DNA of 64,000 bases from Brassica napus (GCF_020379485.1 NC_063452.1:6613065-6677064); one strand, 5' to 3'. Counted from the stretch's first letter, positions 46,019 to 57,293 are shown. Notes: generated by a model from the sequence alone, not told the origin. Translations and numbers: made by a program.

Positions 46019-47282
46019 GTTCTCTCTTCCTGACTCATCTACTCTTGGCGAGCTCTTCTATCCTCCTCCGATGGCTGGCGGTGAGTCTCTAACCGCCGGC
46101 AACCACCCCTAAAACCGCTCTTCTCGATCCAATCTTCTCCCTGTAAAGCTGTTGGTTTCCTCACCTCCTCTTTGCTCTTTCTTCTCTAGTTCTCACCGGA
46201 TTACGGCCGGATCCGGTGACCAAATCGACGTCTGGGTGTGTTTCCAGTGTCTCCGGAGAGAGGGCGAGGTCGTGATTTTATGTATGCTTGCAGGAGACGC
46301 CGTCGGCTTGGTAGATCTAGGGTTTGTCTCGCGCTGGATCTGGGTCAGATCCGCCACAGTGGTTTGTCGGAATGAAGCGGGTCGTTGCCTCTTCTCCTCC
46401 GACCTCCGCCTCCTCTGCTTTCCCATGTCTCCTCCGTCGGCTGCTAGTTTTAGAGCTTCTCCGTCTTGTTCTAATGGTCTGAGACGAAATGACGAGTCCG
46501 AGGAACTCGTTGGGGACCTCTCATTTATTTCAAGTAGCAACAGCCATGGCTTCCTTTGGTGGTGTGATTGGCTTCCCCTTCTTGCTTCCGACGTCGTCTG
46601 CTAGGGTTTGAGGACAACCCGATGTGGTGATTCATTTGCTTGTAGGTGGAGTTCTATATCGCCTTCTGGGTTGCCTGTTTTCAAAGAGAATTAAACCTCC
46701 TTCTATGCTTCATACCCTTATCTTCAAAGCTCCGACAGTCTGACTTAGTGTTCCTCGTGGTCTCTGATGCATTCTCTGTGTCGCGTGGGCGGTGAAAAGA
46801 GCTTGTTGTACCAGCCTACGCTTGACCGTAACGTGTGCTTCTATGTTAACAGCGGCGATTCAGGCCTGAACTTTTGTCTCCCAGTTGAGATAGCTAGGTT
46901 TGTTGGTCGAGGTCCTCCTCCAGCGGAGCTCTGGGGCGTAGCCAGGCGCCTCCGTCGATGCCTGCTTGGAGCCACTTCGGTGAGTTCTCGACTGAACTTC
47001 CCCCGGCTATTCCCTTATTTCCTCTGAGTTGTTCAGATGCAGCGAGAAGTGCTTTGTTTAGGGTGATTAAATTGTTGTTATACTTGATCTTACTCCCTAT
47101 TGCTTTCAAGTTCTCTCTTGTGAGAAGTTTGAAATCAATCTCATGTATCTTAAGGGTTTTTTATTTTATTTTTTTGCGGTCTCTAGGATCAAATCAGCTT
47201 CTAAGCAGATTGTGGTCACAATTAAGTTTGTAACCAAACCTTCATTTTCATTAATGATATTTACTTTTTAGCAAAAAGAAAA
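46019..47282 (+). mobile_element. Non-coding retroposon (SINE/Sadhu-like), 1.26 kb
   Basis: The block is bounded by an 18-bp direct repeat AGA(C/T)TTGCATGTCTGTCT (46001-46018 and 47283-47300, one mismatch) and ends in an A-rich tail (AGCAAAAAGAAAA). That is the mark of LINE-driven retroposition. The interior is unusually GC- and CT-rich for the region and has only short open frames in several frames. No reverse transcriptase is seen. Length and lack of coding resemble the Sadhu elements of Arabidopsis. An alternative is a processed non-coding transcript. Confidence 0.65.
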
Positions 47283-47377
47283 AGATTTGCATGTCTGTCT
47301 TGGAAACAACAAGGCTTGCGTGACAGCTTTGGAAATAGATAAAAACATAGAGAAAAATCCTTAAATGAAGTAGGTGG

Positions 47378-48783
47378 TCAAAACTCTCTCTACGACTCAA
47401 GCGCCGCCTCAGTCGTTCTTTCAGATCTGAGGTCTTCTCTGGCAGGCGCTCCTCGCCGTGCTGTGAGAAGACCTCCCCGAACTCTTGTATCTAGTACTAG
47501 TTCCTGTGTAGTCTATTGAGCCTTGTTTGTGGTGGTTAGTGATGAAGTGTTACCCGTCGGCGATGGCGTTTTGGGGTTTGAGCAGTGGTTGGGTGATGGT
47601 TCGTTCTCGGTGAGGTCGGCTTCTCTGTCAGGGCGTGTTTTTTCCCGCCAGTGGGGATTAGAGAAGCTGTCTGTTGATTCGAGGGGTTTTGAGTCTGGTT
47701 CGGGTGTCGCGTCAAGTTGGTTGGTTGATCTTTGTCTCTGGCTCCTCGTAGTTTGTGGTTTAGTATTTAGCTGTTCAATTTCTTTTAGAATTGATGAGTG
47801 TGTTTGTGGCTGGTCTGTTCGGTTAATGCTCGTTTGAGATCTTTCAGTGTTGTTGCTCTGTTTCTTCTGGTCGTTCTATGCTTGGCTGAGACTGAAGGCT
47901 TTAAACCTTATTTATTTTCTGGTACGCGGTGGTCGTATTTAGCCGGTTCAGATGTGAGATCTTCATTTTCTTGGGTTTGGCCTGACTGTCTCTCAAGAAA
48001 GGCATCAAAAGTCTCTTGGCTCTCCCTTCCGGTCGCAGCACCTCATCCTCGTCTCTTGGAGGAATTGAAGATTTGTCACAAGTCGTGTGTATTATGAAGG
48101 AGAATTTGATTTCTTTTGGCGTCATGGAGCTGGTTTGGCTGTGCGACATTGTTAGAAGGAGCTTGTTTGAGGTCTTCGGTTAGGTTCGCTGGACTGTGGA
48201 TCTTGGCTTGGCTCCCCTCTTGAGGATTTCAGTTTCTACTCTTGTGTCGTCTCTGGTATGGTCTCGTCGCCTTCCTGTGTGGTTAGTTAATGATTTCAGC
48301 GGTGTAGCTTTGGTATAGTGAAGTTGTGCGGTCCTTTGGTATGCAACCTACGGGTTTTCCGGATTACATGGTAAGGGTCCGAGGAGCTTTATGCTCAATT
48401 GCGGTTGGTCTTTGAGTAGTCGATTGCCAAACGTTTCTCTTCGTTGGCTGCTCGGGTTGAAGATGTGTCCTTTCTTTGGCTTCTGTTGATGAAGTGTTGG
48501 TAAGTCTTGTTTTGGTTTGTGGTTCTATGGTGGAACTGTGTTAGAAGATTGGCGTTCAACCCCAATAATTTAGGCCTGCATTGCTTTCTTGATTAGTCTT
48601 GCTTCCAATATCGATATTCTTCACCGCGCTTGAAGTTTAATGTGGTGCTCCAGCCTTCCTTGTTTATCATTTTTCTCCTTTTGTCTTTGTAAATTTCTGG
48701 AGTTTGGTAGTTTAAACCCTTGGCTCTGTGTAAGTTATCGTTTAAAATTAATATCAATCTACCAGATGACAAAAAAAAAAAAA
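47378..48783 (+). mobile_element. Second non-coding retroposon candidate
   Basis: Similar in style to its neighbour: T/G/C-rich, no long frame, and ending in a run of 14 A (about 48771-48784) after AATATCAATCTACCAGATGAC. AGGTGGT occurs just before the start (47371-47377) and after the tail (48784-48790) and may be the target duplication, but 7 bp is short. The left border is therefore approximate. Confidence 0.45.
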
Positions 48784-48790
48784 AGGTGGT

Positions 48791-49369
48791 AGTTGAGACA
48801 ATGGTGGTTACAGCTTCTTGTTCCAATTTTCGTCCAATTTCTTTGCAAGCAAAGAAACCTCTTGTTTTTAGCTCATAATGGACCTGAGACTTCATAAAAC
48901 TGGACTGGCTTTGATGTTCCTTTTGGACCCACCCACCACCCCCCCCCCAAATCAAGCTAAGCACATCATTTTATGCAAAAAAAAAGTTAAAAACTCGCAC
49001 AATACAACAAATTAGTTTGCTGTCTTTTTAATATAAGCCCATACCTTAAGTTAAATCCATAACGCCGGCCCCATACACTTAGAGAGAAACGGCACAACTC
49101 TAGAGAGATGGTCGCGAGATTTGGAGAGCAGAGAGAGTCGGCTACAACTTGCATATTTTGTAATTCGTTTATGTTTATGATTCGTAATATTTGCTATTAT
49201 TGTATTTTCATTTATGTCTCTTGTAATCTCTATATAAATGGAACAATTATTCGTTAATAAATATACACAAGTTACAATTCTAAAGTTTGACAGCAACCTA
49301 ATTAAAAATTTAAAGTGATTCGCTTGGACTCCTAATCTCTCAATTCTTTTCGGACCCTAAAATCGAACA
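48791..49369. other. Spacer and promoter region of the Dus gene
   Basis: A run of nine C (about 48943-48951) is notable. 49040-49320 is probably promoter and leader of the dihydrouridine synthase gene. No other gene is seen. Confidence 0.45.
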
Positions 49370-50890
49370 ATGACCCAGAACCCGGATCCAAACCCTGATC
49401 CGTCGCAGGTGCTCGACGATCTCCTCTCCTCGGAGCAGCAGCAGCAGCAGCCAGAAAGCTTGAGCTTTCCAGGTAGGGTATTGAGCATCGATACGAGGGT
49501 GGAGCAAGCTTGGGCACACTGGAAGAAACTAGGTAGACCCAAGTACATCGTTGCTCCAATGGTGGATAACTCGGAGCTTCCGTTCCGATTGCTCTGCCAG
49601 AAATACGGAGCTCAAGCTGCTTACACGCCGATGCTTCATTCCAGGGTCTTCACCGAGACTGAGAAGTATCGTAACCAAGAGTTCACCACTTGTAAGGTAT
49701 AATAATCACTCTCTCTCAAGATTCAATTTTCTTTTAAAATTTATCAGTTTTTTAATTCGTTGTTGTGTGTAGGAGGACAGGCCGTTGTTTGTGCAGTTCT
49801 GTGCTAATGATCCTGATACGCTCTTGGAAGCTGCAAAGAGAGTCCAACCTTACTGCGATTATGTTGATATCAACTTAGGGTAACTACATTTCTCTATTCT
49901 TCAATAAAGATTCAATTTTTATTGCATTAGTGTCTTAGTTCTGATAATTAAGTTTATGTTCAATGATTTGGGTTTGGAGATTCTGGAAAAGATAAAAGAG
50001 TTAAGTGAGCGTTAGTAGTTTAGTTCAGTGATTTGGGTGCCACAATGTTCAATAAAGATGGGATTTTTATTAAGTTTTGTTAGTACTTTGATAATGAAGT
50101 GAATGTTCATTTGAGTAGTTTGAACTTTGGGCTACTGAGTAAGACCTTTTTTGATTTTAGGTGTCCTCAACGTATTGCGAAGCGAGGAAACTATGGTGCA
50201 TTCCTTATGGATAACCTTCCTTTGGTGAAGTCACTCGTTGAGAAGTTAGCTCAGAACCTCACTGTACCTGTCTCCTGCAAGATCCGCATTTTCTCTAACC
50301 TTCAAGATACACTCAACTACGCCAAGATGCTAGAAGAAGCCGGTTGCTCATTACTAGCGGTTCACGGACGGACGAGAGATGAGAAAGACGGGAAGAAGTT
50401 TAGAGCTGATTGGGGAGCCATCAAGGAGGTGAAAGAAGCTCTGAGGATCCCTGTTTTAGCCAATGGGAACGTGAGATGCGTTGAAGATGTTGATGAGTGC
50501 ATCAGAGAGACGGGTGTTGAAGGCGTTCTTTCTGCTGAGACGCTTCTTGAGAACCCTGCGGCCTTTGCTGGGTTTAGAACAGCTGCATGGGCTAAAGAAG
50601 AGGGATACGTGGATGGACGATTAGATCAGGGAGATTTGGTTGTTGAGTATTTGAAGTTATGTGAGAAGCATCCGGTTCCATGGAGGATGATTCGGTCTCA
50701 CGTGCATAAGATGCTGGGAGACTGGTTTAGGGTGCATCCACAGGTTAGGGAGGAGTTTAATGCTCAGAACATATTGACGTTTGAGTTTCTATACGGTCTT
50801 GTGGATCAGCTTAAAGAGCTTGGTGGACGAGTTCCACTCTACAAGAAAAGGAAGATAGATACTCCACAAGAGTCTCCACAAAGGGTTTAG
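49370..50890 (+). CDS. tRNA-dihydrouridine synthase, Dus1 type
   Basis: An FMN- and NAD(P)H-dependent enzyme that reduces uridine to dihydrouridine at positions 16/17 of tRNA. Three exons fit GT-AG and frame: 49370-49696, 49773-49879, 50161-50890, giving 387 aa. Motifs: [20 protein letters not shown] (start of the TIM barrel), [17 protein letters not shown] (the Cys of GCP is the usual catalytic acid), [22 protein letters not shown] (flavin phosphate region), PVLANGNVR and the helical C-terminal domain ending [15 protein letters not shown]. The N-terminus has a short poly-Gln encoded by CAG repeats near 49437-49450. The [11 protein letters not shown] segment is typical of Dus1. Its position matches Arabidopsis At5g67220. 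It is complete. Confidence 0.94.
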
Positions 50891-51480
50891 AGAGTTGCAT
50901 TTATACGGCTTGATTTATTGAGTTTTATGTTATATGTGTCTAAAATATTTTTTGAAGTAAAACTGTCACTACTTAAAAAAAAACTTTTGATTAATATTTT
51001 TAAATGCAAGTTAATTTATATGGACTGTGATTTTAAGTTATAACTAGATTTTACTCGTATTTGTTTTCACATTTATATATATAGAATTCTTATTTTTATA
51101 TCATTAGTGGCAAATATATGTACATCAACCATCTCTTCAAATATTTATATGACTTTGTAAACACAATAATGTTATAGTTTAGATGTTTGTCATTTAATTA
51201 ATCATTTCAAACTATCACTTGTATTTGTAGATTCTTATTATATATTTAGTAGTACTTATTTGGATTTGCGTTTGATTATTAGATGATTTTGAAAGATCAA
51301 TTAATTTGAAAAATCGTTTTGTATATAACTCATATATTATTTAAATATCTTATCAAAATTATAAGTAATAAAAAATAATGAATTTAGTAAATTGGCATTT
51401 TATGACAATTTTACAATATTCAAATACATTAATTTCAAATTATTAGTTATTTATATTATTAAAACATACGTCTAATTACC
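50891..51480. other. AT-rich spacer, nothing seen
   Basis: Probable Dus 3' UTR followed by very AT-rich sequence up to the MITE target site. Confidence 0.55.
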
Positions 51481-51488
51481 ATTTAAAT

Positions 51489-51816
51489 TAGGCATGGGAT
51501 ATTAAACCGAACCAAACCTTCTGAACCGAACCAAACTGTAATTTTGGTGAGAAGCTCGGTTCGATTCAAGAGGTTTATAAAAAAACATTTGGTTCTCGGT
51601 TCAGTAATTGGTTAGTTTCAGTAAAATTACCTGAATTTAACCAAATTTTTAACTGAAATATAATCGAAACTAAAAACTTCGGTTAGTTTCAGTAAAAATT
51701 TTAAAAACCAAACTACCTGAATATCAAGCCGAACCAAAAAAAATTCAGATTAATTTTGCGATATTTTGGTCGAATCGAACTATCCTAATTTCGAACTACC
51801 TGAACCCGCATGCCTA
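51489..51816. mobile_element. hAT-type MITE
   Basis: This 328-bp element has perfect 8-bp inverted ends (TAGGCATG ... CATGCCTA) and an 8-bp target duplication ATTTAAAT (51481-51488, 51817-51824). The interior is full of CCGAACC/GGTTCGGTT stretches, as in the MITE in the PUB2 intron, although the ends differ. No coding capacity. Confidence 0.85.
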
Positions 51817-51824
51817 ATTTAAAT

Positions 51825-53250
51825 CAAACATATTATTTTATTGAATTGGGCTTTACATAAATATACAAAACATCTTACCTATTTAAAACATTATATAGAT
51901 CATATAAATGGGCCAATATATTTAAAATTTATAACTCAAGTGAGTCAAACTCTAATCTTCCAATTATCTTAAGCCAAGACTAAAAATGTAACATAATAAG
52001 TGGCCGATTAATTGTAAGGTTAATTGACGACTTTACTCTCATGTTCATTTAAATGAGGTTCTATTTATAGGTGGTTGATTAATTGTAGGGGTTTATTCAC
52101 AAAATATTCATTTCAATGATTGCAATCAAATTTTTTTGTTCACAGAATATTGCAAATCTTAAATCAATTCCTATGATTAAATAAAGAGATAAATTCTGGA
52201 ATTCTTATGGAAAATCAAAATTGATTTCGTATTCTGGAGATTTTTTAAATTAAAAATATGACATTTAAAATCAGGTAAAAATATATATATATATATGACA
52301 TTTAATTAGTTAATCATTATTTCGTATTCTGTTAAGATAGTGATCTCTCATTTAATTAGTTAATCAATATTTCTTTATGGAATATGCTTTTACCATGGTA
52401 AGAATTGGTTGAATATGTTAATAGTACCATATTTTAACTGTTTTTAATTTATCTGGTTTATTCATTTAATTGGATTGGTTTGGTTTTATTTTTTACAAAG
52501 TTTTCATTTTAGACATGCATATATACAATGTGTACACTATATATAGTAGGTAAGTTTCTTGAATATAAAATAGTCACGATATATACAGATCAAATAATTC
52601 GACGTTGTCATGTGTATTAGTCATAAAGTAAGCATGTAGTATGTGATATTGGGTATATGTATTGTCATATGTACCGATTATGGTTTTATATCTGAGCCTA
52701 TTTGAATTTTATAAGTGTGGTTATGTAAGTATTAGTAAAGATGAATATAATCCGGTTGGATCTCATAAGAATATGTCAATTTGCTCTCAAAGTTAGAGTA
52801 TGGTAATACATGTTTATAACGTTCAAAACTTGGTTTATATAAATATAATTTTTTTAACACAAAGAACATGATAAATTATCTTCATTATTAATCATGAACC
52901 AATTTCGTGAGAATTCATTTAAAGGTTAATAAATTATTTAAATACAGATTTGCTAGTTTAGGGAAAATAAATATTATTTAGATTAATATAATAAGATTCT
53001 CGTTAAAGGTTAAAAGTGAGACATAAATGAAATGTTTTTAATTAATGATTTTCTAAGGATAATCCATTTTTAAAAAATCACACATCAAATAAATCATGAC
53101 TTCTATTTTAATAGATAATAAGACTTCCTGTGTTGTATGATTTATCATTTGTTAAGTTTATTAAAAGAATAATTTTTTAAAAAAAGTGTTTTAGTGGTTT
53201 TTAAGTGAAAAGTAAGTACATATGTTTTTTTTTGGATGAAATTTAATTGA
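51825..53250. other. AT-rich spacer, nothing seen
   Basis: No gene or clear repeat was recognised. GTTAATCA(T/A)TATTTCGTATTC-like segments recur near 52310-52370, suggesting small local duplications. Confidence 0.5.
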
Positions 53251-53259
53251 TCGAATTTT

Positions 53260-53299
53260 GGGAAAATTGCCAAGTGTGACTCAAAACTTGGAGTCAAAC
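53260..53299 (+). repeat. MULE left terminal inverted repeat
   Basis: It begins GGGAAAATTGCCAAGTGTG; the inner 22 bases are identical to the complement of the right end. Confidence 0.88.
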
Positions 53300-54129
53300 C
53301 CAAAACAATACCCAACTTGGGTCAAAGGCAAAAGTAACCTAAAAGGCTATTAAAATTACAACTATCCCCTTATGACCAAACAAAAAAACGGAATTTCTTT
53401 TACGTTTCTACCCCTCGCAAGTCGTCTGTTTAGACGACTTAACTGAAAGTCGTCTGGACAGTTAGTATTAAACATAATTTAAAAATTTTGTAAAAAATAT
53501 TTTGATAAGTGAAAAATGGGAATTATGTAATTAACATATGTCTTAGGAGGTATAAATTAAGGTATAACAAATTTCAATTGTTTTCAGCATAGATGAGTGA
53601 AAGTAGTGAGTCATGATATTCTTTAGTTTATGTTTCATCAACATATGTTGTAGTATTGTATGTGTTCTTAGGGTTAGATTTTGGAAAGCATTAAAACCGT
53701 TTTTGAAAATTTTTAAAATTACTTATGCGTGTTCATTTCTGTGTATAGTAAACACTATTTAAGTATAATTTGATTTTATAACGTGGTTAGTTAGTTAATC
53801 TAGTCATTTTAGTTTAGGGGTTCATTTTAGGGTCTAGGACGACTTAATATTTTGTCGTCTGAAAACAGACGACTAAATATTAAGTCGTCTGTTATACATT
53901 ATCAGCCAGAATAAGTCGTCTAAACCGGACCAAACCTTAAAGTTTACCAATGTACTTTTAAAGCTAACCGGATTATTTACCCAATATATAAGGTGATTTA
54001 TTTTATTTTTTTTCATTTTTTGCGAAATTCAGAAACCCTAACAGTTCTCTCTCAAAGGCGATTTCGAATTCCCACGATTTCCGAACAAACCATCGTTCTC
54101 AACGTCGGCTATCTATCTCACTTCATTCT

Positions 54130-54390
54130 CACCGTTGTCGCCGCAGCTTCTTCTAACCCTTGCGCCGCCGATTCCTCTAAACCCTAGCGCCGCCGATTCC
54201 TCCAAACCCTAGCGCCGCCGCTTCCACTATTTCCGAACAAACCGTCGCCCTCGCCACCGTGGTCACCAACGTTCTCACCGCCGCTTCCTCTAAACACTAG
54301 CGCCGCCGCTTCTTCTAAACCCTAGCGCCGCCGCTTCTTCTCTGTAAACCTTAGCGCCGTTTCTCTGTAAACCCTAACGCCGGTAAGTCA
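54130..54390 (+). repeat. Degenerate AAACCCTAGCGCCGCC repeat
   Basis: A unit of roughly 25-45 bases built on (T)AAACCCTAGCGCCGCCG(A/C)TTC recurs six or so times with variable spacers. AAACCCTA also equals a plant telobox, but the spacing and the GCCGCC part argue for a local degenerate repeat in the 5' leader of the DUF1985-like gene. Confidence 0.75.
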
Positions 54391-54484
54391 TCAATCTCGA
54401 GGAAAAGATGAACATAAAACGTTGTCTCTATCAATTTACTCATTCTCACCGTTTCACGTTTATTTTTTCAGATCTATAACCGCA

Positions 54485-55486
54485 ATGACGAGTACTCCAA
54501 CTCCTTCTGCGACTAATCAGGTCCGCTTTGTACTGGAAGACTTGTAAGTAATTTAAGTCGTCTGGAAAGTCTTCCAACTGGACGACTTAGTAGATGACTT
54601 AAATATAAGTCGTCCATTTGAAAGACTTTCCAGACGACTTAATTATAAGTCGTCTACTAAGTCGTCTGGACTTATATTGTTGTCTTTGATTATTTTGCAG
54701 ACAAAAAGGATGGATATTCCAGAACTCCCCCGTAGGTTATACACATCAGGGGAAGAGCCAGAAGCCCACAATAGCATTTCGTATCATACGGATAACAGCA
54801 AGTTGCATACTGCTCTTAAGGTGAGAATTATCCATGGGGGAGAGTCGCGTTTAAGGTGCTGATGGACTCTTTGTGGAACAAAGAAATTACTGGCTGTTAC
54901 ACCGTGGATGGGTTTGTACAAGTTCTTCAGGTCTGGGCGTACACAGCTATGCCGGAATTGGGTGCTAGTATTGGTGGTCCCAGAGCAGACAGTCCGTCTC
55001 CACCGATACTGGCTTACGAGGGCAGCAGAGGCCGTAGATCAATGAAAGCTGCTATCTTGAGTCAGGTATTTACTTCAATCCAAAAGACTGTACAGACGAC
55101 TTATAATAAGTCGTCTGGAATGTCGTCCAGCTGGACGACTTATCGGACGACTTAATTAAGTCGTCTGGAAAGTCTTCCCAGCTGGACGACTTATTGGACG
55201 ACTTAATTAAGTCGTCTGGAAAGTCTTCCCAGCTGGACGACTTATCGGACGACTTAATTAAGTCGTCTGGAAAGTCTTCCAGCTGGACGACTTATTAGAC
55301 GACTTATTATAAGTCGTCTGGAAGGTCTTCCATGCTCTTGGGGTCTCCTTTGACCCTAAAGACTTTGCTAGGTGCAACGCGAAGAAAATGAGGGATAATA
55401 TGGCGGTGGATATATGGAAGGAGCTTGTTGATCAGCATTTGAAAGAAAATGTGGATGGTGATAAGTTCGTGGGCATGTATGATTAG
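54485..55486 (+). pseudogene. DUF1985-type (Ulp1-MULE) gene fragments
   Basis: Pieces of the gene family carried by plant Ulp1/Kaonashi-type MULEs, cut by AAGTCGTC arrays. Exon-like blocks: 54485-54520 (MTSTPTPSATNQ, then GT); 54701-54820 after TTTTGCAG (MDIPELPRRLYTSGEEPEAH, ending TALK|GT); 54856-55065 (VDGFVQVLQVWAYTAMPELG ... AILSQ|GT); and about 55325-55486 (VFHALGVSFDPKDFARCNAK ... FVGMYD, stop). The gap 54821-54855 is too short for an intron, so most of the DUF1985 core was probably deleted there. The related, fuller gene starts at 61507. The blocks have no internal stops, which is notable. Confidence 0.65.
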
Positions 55487-55925
55487 ATTTGTGTTTGTAT
55501 TTGAACTTGTCTTTGTATTTGAACATGATTTTTTAACGAGCGAAGTATTTGTATTTCAACTTGTCTTTGTATAGATTTGTAAATATATAAGTTGTCTGGA
55601 AGAAATAAGTCGTCTGGAAGGTTTTCCAACTGGACGACTTACAAATAAGTCGTCTGGAAGGTTTGGACGACTTATTATAAGTCGTCTGGAAGGTTTTCCA
55701 ACTGGACGACTTACAAATAAGTCGTCTAGAAGGTTTGGACGACTTATTATAAGTAGGTAGTCTAAAAATAAAATACACTTGAAGGGATAGTAGAAAGTCG
55801 TCTAAAAATAAAATACACTGGACGACTTAGTAGAAGGTCGTCTAAAAATAAAATACACTGGACGACTAAAAATTTAGTCGTCTGGACGGGTAATCAAGAC
55901 TGGACGACTTAAATTTAGGTCGTCT
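54530..55925. repeat. AAGTCGTC/GACGACTT inverted-motif array
   Basis: Clusters of AAGTCGTCTGG and its complement CCAGACGACTT are joined by short spacers such as AAAGTCTTCC, AGCTGG and ATTATAAG. The clusters fill the gaps between the DUF1985-like exon blocks (54535-54680, 55085-55330) and continue behind the last block (55585-55925). Many neighbouring pairs form perfect palindromes, for example GACGACTTAATTAAGTCGTC. Further copies occur at 53420-53460, 53836-53925 and throughout 56510-57360. Confidence 0.9.
55095..55325. repeat. 51-bp tandem units inside the array
   Basis: Units starting GACGACTTAATTAAGTCGTC begin at 55146, 55197 and 55248 (period 51), with more diverged units on either side. 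Each unit contains the 20-bp palindrome plus TGGAAAGTCTTCCCAGCT. Confidence 0.88.
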
Positions 55926-55931
55926 GGACAA

Positions 55932-56450
55932 CTAGTCAACTGGTTGTGTACATTCTGGTTTCGTATGGCCAGTTTCCTTGCAGGTTGAGCATCTATGTGC
56001 CCTGTGTTTCTTCCTGGGTTTGTGTCCTCTCATCCTAGATAGCTCCAACCAAGATTGCCATCTTGATTTCTTCGGTCTCCCCCGACCACGCTTTAGTTCT
56101 GGAGGAAAGCATTCTCGTTCCTCAATATGTTGTGACACGATAGGATATATACTCTATGGGTTTTGAGTATCTCCAGCAAGTTTCGAACTTGTCTATCACT
56201 TGTAACATGAATGGGAAGACTGCCTGGAGCCATCATCATTTATGCTGGTAATGAGTAGCTAATCTCCACACTCACTGTTCTCATGTCCAGGTTATAATCT
56301 TCTTGAGCCATTGCAACAAGTTCAACATGTGTTGAATCTTCATTCAATAAAAACAATCTTGCTCCTTTGAGATCATCAACCACAAAATCCCAACGGAAAT
56401 CTCTCAACAACCATTCTCCATACACTGCATGTAACTGAAAAATCATCTGC
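55932..56450 (-). pseudogene. MULE transposase remnant, N- and C-terminus only
   Basis: Minus strand. After TTTGCAG the frame reads MIFQLHAVYGEW ... FRWDFVVDDLKGARLF ... TVSVEISYSLPA, a stop, and then IHVTSDRQVRNLLEILKTHR, which is the N-terminal part of plant MURA-like transposases. With a frame change at about 56150 it jumps straight to the C-terminal end, RGRGRPKKSR (AT-hook-like) and CSTCKETGHTKPEC (CCHC knuckle), stop at 55932. The whole DDE catalytic domain and SWIM region are missing. The protein cannot catalyse transposition. Confidence 0.7.
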
Positions 56451-56598
56451 AAATATTCAAAATAAAACACATTAGTAAACATAGAGAAAATGAAGAAGTT
56501 CAATAAACATTGCCGCAGACGACTTAGCATTAAGTCGTCCAGAAGACTTAAAGGTAAGTCGTCTAAAGAGGTCACTTTTGCAATTGAAAATTAAAAGG

Positions 56599-57293
56599 TA
56601 CGACTTAATTCTAAGTCGTCCGGCTTTGTTTGTTAAAAAAAAAACTTCAGACGACTTATATATAAGTCGTCTACGAGAAACGGGCTAGTTTTTCATTTGA
56701 CCGAATCGTGTCAGATCTTTGACTATTTCTGGACGACTTATAATTCAGTCGTCTCTGGGAAAGTTAAAATTTCAATATTTTATGAAAACTTGACGACTTA
56801 CGTGTAAGTCGTCCTAGGTTAGTTTTGTAATTGAAAAATAAAACTTGAAATTTAACTTTCTCCAGACGACTTAGCTGAAAGTCGTCCTTCTAAACGACTT
56901 AATTTAAGGTCGTCCGGGATAAGCAAGGTTTGACCAGAAAATTGGAAAAAATTCTGGACGACTTTGCTTTCCCCGGACGACTTTAAATTAAGTCTTCTGT
57001 AGGGACGACTTTATATTAAGTCGTCTGGTTAAAGTTAAATTATGAAGTTTTATTTTTCAATTACAAAACTAACCTAGGACGACTTACACGTAAGTCGTCA
57101 AGTTTTCATAAAATATTGAAATTTTAACTTTCCCAGAGACGACTGAATTATAAGTCGTCCAGAAATAGTCAAAGATCTGACACGATTCGGTCAAATGCAA
57201 AACTAGCTCGTTTCTCGTAGACGACTTATATATAAGTCGTCTGGAGTGTTTCTTTTTAACAAACAAAGCTGGACGACTTAATTTAAGTCGTCC
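56599..57293. repeat. Near-perfect 695-bp palindrome
   Basis: The left arm (56599 to about 56935) is the reverse complement of the right arm (about 56957 to 57293), with centre near 56946 and almost no loop. Matching checkpoints are CCTAGGTTAGTTTTGTAATT (56812-56831) with AATTACAAAACTAACCTAGG (57058-57077), and GACCGAATCGTGTCAGATC with GATCTGACACGATTCGGTC. Differences are a few substitutions and small indels. Each arm contains several AAGTCGTC/GACGACTT hairpins of its own. Confidence 0.93.

Noticed and set aside
46152..48149. Several 80-150-codon open frames on both strands
   Set aside because: No family resemblance, overlapping on both strands, and lying within poly(A)-ended non-coding retroposons.
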